Source of the DNA: Lentisphaerae bacterium ADurb.Bin082
GTDB lineage: Bacteria; Verrucomicrobiota; Lentisphaeria; Oligosphaerales; Oligosphaeraceae
Assembly (NCBI GenBank): GCA_002070945.1
Contig: MWEG01000089.1
Span: 1-57,079 of the forward strand
Reading direction: 5' to 3'
DNA length: 57,079 nt
A program made the position numbers and the translations under genes. Each line of letters opens with the position of its first letter. The stretch's first letter is position 1. Shown piece after piece: positions 1 to 6,407 of this stretch. The notes below the pieces were generated by a model. The model saw nothing but the letters and a program-made list of their open reading frames with translations, did not search any database and had not been told where the DNA came from.

Positions 1-114
1 TTCAGCGATGGCCTTGCGTTCAAAGGCATCTGCAACCTTCATAACCAGTTCGTCGAAGGAAAATTTGTCCTCCGAATTGCAAAACACCAAATCCATGCTA
101 ATTTTTCCTTGCAT
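1..114 (-). CDS. 5' end of an unrecognised gene, possibly a transposase (cut by window edge)
   Basis: The minus strand opens with ATG at 114, preceded by an AAGGAG ribosome site 6-7 bases upstream, and reads 38 codons to the window edge without a stop. The peptide begins MQGKISMDLVFCNSEDKF and continues as a charged, probably helical segment. I do not recognise it. It lies directly downstream of decayed IS630 sequence on the same strand, so a second mobile element (for example a UPF0236/ISLre2-like transposase) is one possibility. That is a guess from context, not from a motif. Confidence 0.45.
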   Translation of the reverse strand, partial: MQGKISMDLVFCNSEDKFSFDELVMKVADAFERKAIAE

Positions 115-212
115 CTGAATCTCCTTGTTTTGGTTAGGGTTAGGCTCCTTATCAAAATAAGGGTTCAGATGCACCTTGTCAAATATCGACTCCTATCACA
201 AGATCTCGCACA

Positions 213-636
213 TTAACACGAGATTTCATCAACAATCCCCAATTCCACCAGGCGTTCCGCCAGAAGGCGAACAGTCCATTTCGCTCGTCCCTCGGGTGCC
301 TCGCCGCTCGCCATGGCAATAAGCCGTGCTTCCTGCTCATCATCCAAGATGCAGGGGCGATGTCCGCGTTCTTCAATACGCCCAGTCAACGCTTCCTCTA
401 TCGAATGTTCGACGCAATCCCGCTTGACGCGATATATGCGCGACCGGTCGATGTCAAGTATTTGCGCGATGCGCTCGTCTGTTTTGCGTTCCTGGTTAAA
501 TTCACCCTGGTCAACGGCAAGCAAGATCAAGGCGTTTTTGATTTTCTGCGGAGAGTCTTTCGCTGTTGAAGCCAATTGGCTGAAGCTTGGCGCGTTCATC
601 TTCAGTCAATACAACGCGGCACTTGATTTTGGGCAT
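213..636 (-). pseudogene. IS630-family transposase, N-terminal remnant with frameshift
   Basis: The minus strand starts with GGAGGTAAC then ATG at 636, reading MPKIKCRVVLTEDERAKLQ, a typical IS630-family opening. Near position 580 the homologous reading moves to another frame and continues with KDSPQKIKNALILLAVDQGE, a HTH ending in DRSRIYRVKRDCVE, and EGRAKWTVRLLAERLVELGI, stopping at 213. IS630 transposases are usually about 330-380 residues with a DDE catalytic domain after this HTH segment. That domain is absent. So this is the DNA-binding third of a transposase with a one-base-type frameshift and a truncated end. Some IS630 elements use programmed frameshifting, but the missing catalytic part argues for a dead copy. 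Confidence 0.75.
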
Positions 637-775
637 GTTACCTCCATTTGCGCTTGGTGTTTTAAAGCAAGGCGTGAAACCGGAGGATGTACGTTGCCTT
701 TTTGTTGTCTTACAAATGAAACAGCGTGAAAGCAGGTCGCACGGCGAGGGTTGTCGTGGTCAGCCTAAGATTGGT

Positions 776-1723
776 TTAAGGGACGATCCAGGTGCCGGTC
801 TTGCCTTCCAGGGCGTCACTGATATGCTCTGGATCGGTAATCAAGGCTTTTTTGCCGCCATTTTCAAGGAATTGAATACTTGCTTGAATCTTTGGAAGCA
901 TGCTTCCAGAGGCGAAATGACCCTCTGAAACGTACTGCTTGGCTTCTGAGACGGTCATCTGGTCCAACCACTTTTGCTCCGGCGTGTTGAAATTCAAAGC
1001 CACCTTTTCGACAGCAGTGCTGATCACAAATAAATCCGCGCCAATCAACTTTGCCAGCAATGATGAACCGAAATCCTTGTCAATCACCGCTTCGATGCCC
1101 GTCAGCGTGCCATCGTCACGCTCAATCACTGGGATGCCGCCTCCACCCACGCCGATCACCGTGAAACCAGCCTTGATCAGGTTATGGATTGCTTCAGCTT
1201 CGACAATTGAAATAGGACGCGGCGATGGCACAACTCGGCGCCACCCGCGGCCTGCATCTTCCACAACGGTCCAGCCGTCGTTAGCTCGGCGAGATGTTGC
1301 CTCACGCTCTTCCATGAAACTGCCGATGGGCTTGGTAGGATGCTCAAATGCCGGGTCGTGCTTGTCAACAATTGCCTGGGTAACAATCGTTGCCGCGACT
1401 TTGTTGAGCCCGCGGCGCTTGAATTCGTTATGCAAAGCCATTTGAAGCATATACCCGATGGAGCCCTGGGTGTCCGCACCACAGTAGTCGAGTGGGACTT
1501 CATGCAGGACTTCCTTTGCCAGTTCTGAGCGGCGCAAACGAAAGCCGACCTGGGGACCGTTGCCATGAGTGATAACCACATCCCAGCCGTTTTCAATCAT
1601 ATCCACGATGTGAGTCATCGTATCCTGGACACAATTGTATTGATCCTGAACGGTTTGGCGATCTTTATCTTTGATTAATGCGTTGCCGCCAACCGCAACA
1701 ACGGCAATTCCTTGTTTTGGCAT
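776..1723 (-). CDS. arcC: Carbamate kinase
   Basis: This 315-residue protein matches the amino acid kinase fold of carbamate kinase: AVGGNALI near residues 10-17, THGNGPQVG near 50-58, a central DYCGADTQGSIGY segment, and VIGVGGGGIPV followed by DKDFGSSLLA, the ATP- and carbamate-binding core. The length is normal for the family (about 310). The enzyme makes ATP from ADP and carbamoyl phosphate, usually the last step of arginine deiminase or agmatine/allantoin catabolism. No arcA, arcB or transporter gene is adjacent; the neighbours are IS debris and a 756-base intergenic region, so its metabolic partner must lie elsewhere. Start at 1723 follows a purine-rich GGGGAAG stretch. Identification is confident; pathway is not. 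Confidence 0.93.
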   Translation of the reverse strand: MPKQGIAVVAVGGNALIKDKDRQTVQDQYNCVQDTMTHIVDMIENGWDVVITHGNGPQVGFRLRRSELAKEVLHEVPLDYCGADTQGSIGYMLQMALHNEFKRRGLNKVAATIVTQAIVDKHDPAFEHPTKPIGSFMEEREATSRRANDGWTVVEDAGRGWRRVVPSPRPISIVEAEAIHNLIKAGFTVIGVGGGGIPVIERDDGTLTGIEAVIDKDFGSSLLAKLIGADLFVISTAVEKVALNFNTPEQKWLDQMTVSEAKQYVSEGHFASGSMLPKIQASIQFLENGGKKALITDPEHISDALEGKTGTWIVP

Positions 1724-1785
1724 GCTTTAACCTAACTTCCCCTGGATTGAGAAAAAAACAAACACAACGCCACCTGGCTTACTTG

Positions 1786-1829
1786 CTACTGCGCCCATTT
1801 AGACCCCAGGGTCTAAACAGGCGCAGTAG
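1786..1829. repeat. Nested perfect hairpin (10 bp + 9 bp stems)
   Basis: Outer arms CTACTGCGCC (1786-1795) and GGCGCAGTAG (1820-1829) are exact inverted repeats. Inside, TTTAGACCC (1798-1806) and GGGTCTAAA (1809-1817) are again exact, with a CA dinucleotide on each side and in the apex. No T-run follows on either strand, so this is not an obvious intrinsic terminator. It lies about 60 bases upstream of the arcC start codon and could be a folded leader, a protein-binding site or a mobile-element end. Confidence 0.7.
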
Positions 1830-1990
1830 AAGCTGACAATCACGAAGCGCACACAGCTGGCGCCCTACTTTTCTTCGGCGCTGAATCTGCGACGCTTGTT
1901 CGTATGACTTCCTTAGGTTCCACTTCTTAATATAATCGCGCTCCGGCAAGTCTCCTCTTGCAAAGTCCACTTTTGATCCTAATTTTGACA

Positions 1991-2266
1991 ATCGGTCACT
2001 CATTGATAACGGCCATCACGACTGCATGTTGTCAGCGTTTCTGCCGCTTCGCTGGGGCGGACGGCGTGGACATGGTGGACGGCGGCTCTGGCATCGCATG
2101 TAGTTCATGCTCCAGCTTGCCGTAATTTTCTCGCCTTCAGCGTTTCTGCCGCTATATGGCTAGTTTTCCCGTACAACGCACCAAGAAAATCTGCGTCATC
2201 AGCGTAATCTGCGGATAAAACAACAGTTTTTCGCCCCTCGCCCCTCGTATCAATCGGTGACCGATT
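1991..2266 (+). repeat. Composite dispersed repeat, copy 1
   Basis: In order, this stretch has CATTGATAACGGCCAT, then GCATGTT and TTTCTGCCGCTTCGC, then GTGGACATGGTGGAC words, then GCATGTAGTTCA, and finally CGCCCCTCGCCCCTCGTATC with a nearby GACCGATT. The same blocks in the same order occur near 56.5 kb, on the opposite strand near 35.5 kb, and partly near 53.05 kb. It carries no protein or RNA gene that I can identify. Confidence 0.65.
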
Positions 2267-2479
2267 TCCTCCCGGGTTGAGTCTGCGGCAGCGCGGGCTG
2301 GCAGTGGAGATGCACAGGCTTTATATTACTGACTTGACGACATGACAGGCGGATGACAAACAGCCGGATTCGCCTCCTTTACGAGGTTTCGCGCCGCTGG
2401 CGTGACACCATCCAAATCATGCCGTTCGCGGCGGAAACGCCGCCACGCCGGCCACTCATCAACCGGAGGCATCCACACC

Positions 2480-3427
2480 ATGATCACCAGGCACCTGGAC
2501 TGCGTTTCCGCCGAACGACTGCGTCGCGACCTATATTATCTATGTTGCGACCCGTTGCCATTCCGCAAGGTCAACTACACCCGGCCGGGACAGACGCGGC
2601 ACTCCCTGGCAGAGGCCGAAGGCTATATCCTCGGCGAACTGCGCTCCACCGGCTTGGAGGTGACCAAGACTATGCACCGGGTGCAGGCGTTCCGATGCGA
2701 CAGCAGCAAGCCGTTGCATCACTGGTATTCCGCTCCAGCCCCTGAAGACCCTTTTTATGAAGCCGCCAACCTGGAGGCAGTCAAGCCCGGCCAGTCACGG
2801 CCGGAAGAGATCATCCAGTTGATTTCGCACAAGGACTCCATGAGCTGGATTGATTCGCCAGGCGCGCATGACAACTGCTCAGGAACGGTGGCCAACCTGG
2901 AACTCGCCCGCGTACTCGCCGCCATTCCCTTGCGGCGAACCGTACGCATCCTGTTCTGCAACGAGGAACACACACCGTGGACGAGCCGTTTCGCGGCCGA
3001 GGCAGCCGCGGCTCGCAAGGACAATATCATCGCGGTACTCAATGTCGATTCACTTGACGGCAAGTCTGACGAAGACATGGCGTCTGGCGTGATGACCCAC
3101 GCCATCGGCTACAGCACGGATGCCGGCAAACAGATAGCGGCTATGCAGCGGCAGCTGGCGGAGCGCTATACGCCGCAACTCCGAACCAGCGTGTTCCACA
3201 AGCAGCGAGTCAATGACGACGACGGCATGTTCATCAAGGCCGGTTTTGTCAACACCGTCATGCATTTAGGCTCCTGGCCGTATGGCGATTCGGAGTATCA
3301 CTTGGTCGGGGACACGTTTGCTCGCGTCAATATCGCCAATCTCGCCATGAGCACGCGACTCATCCTGGCCTGCGTCCTTACGTTGGACAAAGAAGGGTTC
3401 CAGTTCCAGGAACCCACAACCGCTTGA
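2480..3427 (+). CDS. M28-family zinc peptidase (aminopeptidase-like)
   Basis: I place the start at ATG 2480 because GGAGG lies about 11 bases upstream; the frame is open further back but the extra 26 residues are basic and unlike the family. The 315-residue protein shows the M28 two-zinc pattern: H117 in ISHKDS, D131 in GAHDNCSG (usual form GADDNASG), the E162-E163 pair in FCNEEHTPWTS, a later NVDSLDG aspartate, and a C-terminal YHLVGDTF histidine. M28 enzymes cleave N-terminal residues from peptides or deacylate small substrates. No signal peptide is visible, so it is probably cytoplasmic. It stands alone, convergent with the flavodoxin gene. The exact substrate cannot be told. Confidence 0.85.
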   Translation: MITRHLDCVSAERLRRDLYYLCCDPLPFRKVNYTRPGQTRHSLAEAEGYILGELRSTGLEVTKTMHRVQAFRCDSSKPLHHWYSAPAPEDPFYEAANLEAVKPGQSRPEEIIQLISHKDSMSWIDSPGAHDNCSGTVANLELARVLAAIPLRRTVRILFCNEEHTPWTSRFAAEAAAARKDNIIAVLNVDSLDGKSDEDMASGVMTHAIGYSTDAGKQIAAMQRQLAERYTPQLRTSVFHKQRVNDDDGMFIKAGFVNTVMHLGSWPYGDSEYHLVGDTFARVNIANLAMSTRLILACVLTLDKEGFQFQEPTTA

Positions 3428-3439
3428 GGCGGATGCATG

Positions 3440-3484
3440 ATTGAAAAAGCGCGAGCCGCCATGGTGTCCCAGGGCGGCCCGCGC
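3440..3484 (-). terminator. Intrinsic terminator of the flavodoxin transcript
   Basis: Arms at 3449-3460 and 3473-3484 form a GC-rich hairpin (11 of 12 pairs, GCGCG-GCCGCC type). Read on the minus strand it is followed by CTTTTTC, a classical rho-independent end just after the flavodoxin stop codon. Confidence 0.75.
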
Positions 3485-3538
3485 CAATGCTCCGCTTGCC
3501 CTGGCTTGTGGCCAGACGGCACGCATGGTTCCGGTGCC

Positions 3539-4123
3539 TTACTGTTTCTTGAATCCCAGGCCGTCAAGCCACTTCTGAACCTTGGCCTTGCTCTGGGCTT
3601 CTTTCACTTCCTTGCCAGGTGCGCCAAACCCCTCTTTGGCCACTGCGCCAGGGCAGGCTTTGGTGATATCGACAAGCGTGTTGCCGACCCTGCTGCCATA
3701 CGTGCAGAAGGGAATGACCACCTTGCCCTTGAAAGAATTGCCGGCAAAAAAGGTCGCTAAGGGCGTGGCATAGGTGTTGAACCAGTTGGGCGAACCAATG
3801 AAAACAACGTCGTAATTCTCGATTGACGGCGTCTTGCCGTCTTTGAGCGGCGGTTTGACCTTGCCTTCGAGTTCGCGCTTGCCACGCGCCACTACTTCAC
3901 GGTATTCTTGCGAATACGCATCCTGCGGAATCAGCTCAATGAGTTCACCGCCAGTTTGCGCCTTGATCATCTCCGCCAAATAGCGGGTGTTGCCAGTCTG
4001 CGAAAAATACACAATCGCAATCTTGGTCGGGGCGGCCTCTGCGGCGGTGGCACCCAGCGAACCTGCCAGGGAAACGCCGATCACGGCGCACAGCAAAAAC
4101 CTTTTGATATTCAGTTTCATCAT
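3539..4123 (-). CDS. Exported flavodoxin-like protein
   Basis: Start is the ATG pair at 4123/4120, preceded by AAAGGA. The 194-residue product begins with a Sec signal peptide (KR, hydrophobic LLCAVIGVSLAG, cleavage near AEA-AP), then a flavodoxin fold: VYFSQTGNTRYLAEM (FMN phosphate loop, residues 41-47), IGSPNWFNTYATPLATF and FCTYGSRVGNT, the isoalloxazine-contact loops. Flavodoxins normally carry electrons in the cytoplasm; exported ones form a separate, poorly characterised group. The gene follows the Nudix-lipoyl synthase fusion on the same strand with a 125-base gap and ends at a good terminator, so it may be the last gene of that unit. The signal peptide argues against a direct role as donor to lipoyl synthase. 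Confidence 0.85.
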   Translation of the reverse strand: MMKLNIKRFLLCAVIGVSLAGSLGATAAEAAPTKIAIVYFSQTGNTRYLAEMIKAQTGGELIELIPQDAYSQEYREVVARGKRELEGKVKPPLKDGKTPSIENYDVVFIGSPNWFNTYATPLATFFAGNSFKGKVVIPFCTYGSRVGNTLVDITKACPGAVAKEGFGAPGKEVKEAQSKAKVQKWLDGLGFKKQ

Positions 4124-4248
4124 GGCGTCCTTTCTATAATAACATTGCGCTGCCGGGTGAGACTTTAATTCGGCAGTGGCTTTTGACAATGCCTCAACGA
4201 CAGCGTTCCAGGGTTTTCACGTTTCGGGCTTTTTGGCCAGGGCTCGTG

Positions 4249-5616
4249 CTATGCGCGTGTTGCCTGCGCTGCGTCGAAGGCCTCTTCAGCCATGTAGGAA
4301 CTTCGCACCAAAGGGCCGCAGACAGCCCTGGCAAAGCCGACTTCGTTTTCGGCAAAGTCGCGCCACTCATCGAATTCCCTCGGGGTGATCATGCGCGCCA
4401 CTGGCCAATGCTCGCGGGTCGGGCGCAGGTATTGCCCGATAGTGATCATGCTCACGCCGGCCTGCTTCAAGTCATGCAATGTCTGCTTCACTTCGTCTGG
4501 GGTTTCTCCCAGGCCGAGCATCAAGCCGGACTTTACCACTGTCCCTGGGGCGGCATGCTCGGCCGCATAGTGCAACACCGCCAGGCTGCGCGCATAATCT
4601 GCATGACTGCGAATGATGGGAGTCAAACGGGACACGGTTTCCAGGTTATGCCCGAAAACAGCTGGCTGTGCCTGCAAGACCAGGTCAACGCATGCGACAT
4701 CGCCGCCATAGTCGGAACATAGCACTTCCACCCGCGTCCCTGGGCAGCGTTGGTGAATTGCGGTGACGGCGGCAGCCATTTGCCCGGCGCCGCCATCTGG
4801 CAAGTCGTCACGGGTCACGCAGGTCAACACAGCGAAGCGCAAGCCAAGGGCAGCAATGCCCTCCGCGATTTTCTGCGGCTCAAGGGGGTCGGGGGGCGAG
4901 GGCCGGCCATGCTTGACAGCGCAGAACCGGCAGTTGCGGGTGCAGGTATCCCCCAGCAGCATGAACGTCGCCGTGCGCCGTTTCCAGCAATCGCACAGAT
5001 TCGGGCATTTGGCGCTTTCGCAAACAGTATGCAACTGGCTGTTGCGCAGCAAGGAACGCATTTCAAGCCGTTCCCGGCCGCCGGAGAACGGCACTCGCAG
5101 CCAATCCGGCAGCGGTTCTGGACGACGCTCTGCAGCCTGACCCGACGCCAGCCAGTCGAGAAGACGCTCTGCGAGCCTGCGGTCGACAAGTCGCAGCTCT
5201 GGCGGCAGCGACTCGGTCGCCATGCCACGCAGAGCCGTGAGCATCGCCTGGTCAGCCGGCGCCAAGTCAAGGCCGCCCACTTCCGCGGCGGAGAGCCATG
5301 CGAAAGCCTGCCCCTCTCGGGCTTCCGGCGCATTCTCGGCGGCCAGGCTGCACCGCATGAAATGAAGTCGCACCGTCTTGTCGGGATATGCATAGTCGAA
5401 CGCCAGCATCGGCTGGGCGGCGGCTATCTGCAAGCCTAACTCCTCGGCCGCTTCGCGTCGGATGCAGTCTTCCAGGCTCTCGCCTGGGCGCACCTTGCCG
5501 CCGGGGAACTCCCACTTGCCGGCCTGGTGGCTGCCAGGCCGCCTAGTCGCTAATAGCAAGCGGCCGTCGTCGGAAAAAACGACGGCCGCGCAGACATCAA
5601 GAACTCTCAAGGTCAT
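4249..5616 (-). CDS. lipA: Nudix hydrolase - lipoyl synthase fusion protein
   Basis: A 455-residue protein with two complete domains. Residues 1-130 are a MutT-like Nudix domain: KWEFPGGKVRPGESLEDC then REAAEELGL fits the Nudix box (about 39-62). After a linker, residues 168-455 are lipoyl synthase: C199-x4-C204-x5-C210 (auxiliary, sulfur-donating cluster), C225-x3-C229-x2-C232 (radical SAM cluster), and the C-terminal RSSYMAEE with its cluster-ligating serine. LipA inserts two sulfurs into protein-bound octanoate; MutT domains hydrolyse nucleoside diphosphate derivatives such as 8-oxo-dGTP. I do not know of this fusion as a standard architecture. The start codon overlaps the pal stop (ATGA), so the two genes are translationally coupled. 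There is no lipB nearby. Confidence 0.92.
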   Translation of the reverse strand: MTLRVLDVCAAVVFSDDGRLLLATRRPGSHQAGKWEFPGGKVRPGESLEDCIRREAAEELGLQIAAAQPMLAFDYAYPDKTVRLHFMRCSLAAENAPEAREGQAFAWLSAAEVGGLDLAPADQAMLTALRGMATESLPPELRLVDRRLAERLLDWLASGQAAERRPEPLPDWLRVPFSGGRERLEMRSLLRNSQLHTVCESAKCPNLCDCWKRRTATFMLLGDTCTRNCRFCAVKHGRPSPPDPLEPQKIAEGIAALGLRFAVLTCVTRDDLPDGGAGQMAAAVTAIHQRCPGTRVEVLCSDYGGDVACVDLVLQAQPAVFGHNLETVSRLTPIIRSHADYARSLAVLHYAAEHAAPGTVVKSGLMLGLGETPDEVKQTLHDLKQAGVSMITIGQYLRPTREHWPVARMITPREFDEWRDFAENEVGFARAVCGPLVRSSYMAEEAFDAAQATRA

Positions 5617-6296
5617 TTTTTCTCGCCGATCAGGAATTCAGCGCGCCGGTTCTTCTGGTGGTCGGCTTCCGTCACCGCATTGGCGACGACGGGGCGGTCT
5701 TCGCCATAGCTGATCGTGTGCATGCGCCCGCCGTCAATGCCCAGGGAGACCAGGTATTCTCGGACGGACAAGGAGCGGCGTTCAGACAGGGAGCGGTTGT
5801 ATTCATCGCTGCCGCGCTCGTCGCAATGTCCTTCGATCACGACGCTAAAGCGTGCATTCTCGCGCAGGTGTCCGGCCAGGGCGTCCAGCTTCGGCCGTTC
5901 CGAGGCGCGCACTTCTGAACGGTTGTAGTCGAAATAAACTTTGTCATTCCAATAGGAGCCGTTTTTCAGGAATGAGTCCGCTGTGCCCAGCGGCGCGTCT
6001 ACGGGTGCCCATCCTCCGCCCAGGTTTCCCGCCCCTGCTCCAATGTCTGCGCCTCCTACGCCCGCTCCGGGGACGCCGGTTGCTCCTGGGGCGGGAACAA
6101 ACAGCGGGTCGAGTTCGCCTGGGGTCAGGCCGCCGCCGGCGAATCCGTCGCCGCCAGCCAGAGCGCCGCTCTGCGAACCGGGAGGATTGTTCTGCAAGCC
6201 CTCCAGGTTCAGCTTCGGCTTCTTGCTACAGCCGACTGCGAGTACAGACACTGCCAGTGCCAAAACAAGAATCTTGCCCAAACCATTCTTCATCAT
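5613..6296 (-). CDS. pal: Peptidoglycan-associated lipoprotein (OmpA family)
   Basis: Start is the ATG pair at 6296/6293, eight bases after AGGAG. The N-terminus is a lipoprotein signal ending LAVGC (Cys 23). A Gly/Pro/Ala-rich low-complexity spacer follows (about residues 40-105), then an OmpA-like domain with VYFDYNRSEVR and GHCDERGSDEYNRSLSERRS, the peptidoglycan-binding Asp and Arg positions. Pal anchors the outer membrane to the cell wall as part of the Tol-Pal system. Family members are usually about 170 residues; the extra length is the spacer. No tol genes are present. Upstream on the same strand is the zinc-ribbon protein (111-base gap); downstream the Nudix-LipA gene overlaps by four bases. 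Confidence 0.9.
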   Translation of the reverse strand: MMKNGLGKILVLALAVSVLAVGCSKKPKLNLEGLQNNPPGSQSGALAGGDGFAGGGLTPGELDPLFVPAPGATGVPGAGVGGADIGAGAGNLGGGWAPVDAPLGTADSFLKNGSYWNDKVYFDYNRSEVRASERPKLDALAGHLRENARFSVVIEGHCDERGSDEYNRSLSERRSLSVREYLVSLGIDGGRMHTISYGEDRPVVANAVTEADHQKNRRAEFLIGEKK

Positions 6297-6407
6297 CTTT
6301 TGCTTCTCCTTCTGTCCTTTACTGTTAAAAAACCGAGCCAGTTTATTTTTCATATTCCAAGGGAAACGGTGATTTCCCTCCATCTGACCAGACATAGCAT
6401 CACGGCG

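Larger units (their letters stand above)
1724..2479. other. Repeat-filled intergenic region between arcC and the M28 peptidase
   Basis: These 756 bases hold no convincing gene. A minus-strand reading frame at 1779-2003 (74 codons) has no ribosome site and no recognisable motif, and it runs through a perfect hairpin. The region contains that nested hairpin (1786-1829), one copy of a composite dispersed repeat (1991-2266), and a stretch at about 2189-2218 with repeated ATCTGCG-type words. The end nearest 2480 supplies the GGAGG site for the peptidase. Confidence 0.6.

Noticed and set aside
1779..2003. 74-codon minus-strand reading frame in the arcC upstream region
   Set aside because: No ribosome site, no recognisable motif, and it runs through the nested hairpin and into the composite repeat.
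3539..5616. Idea that the flavodoxin is the electron donor for the adjacent lipoyl synthase
   Set aside because: The flavodoxin carries a clear signal peptide, so the two proteins should be in different compartments.
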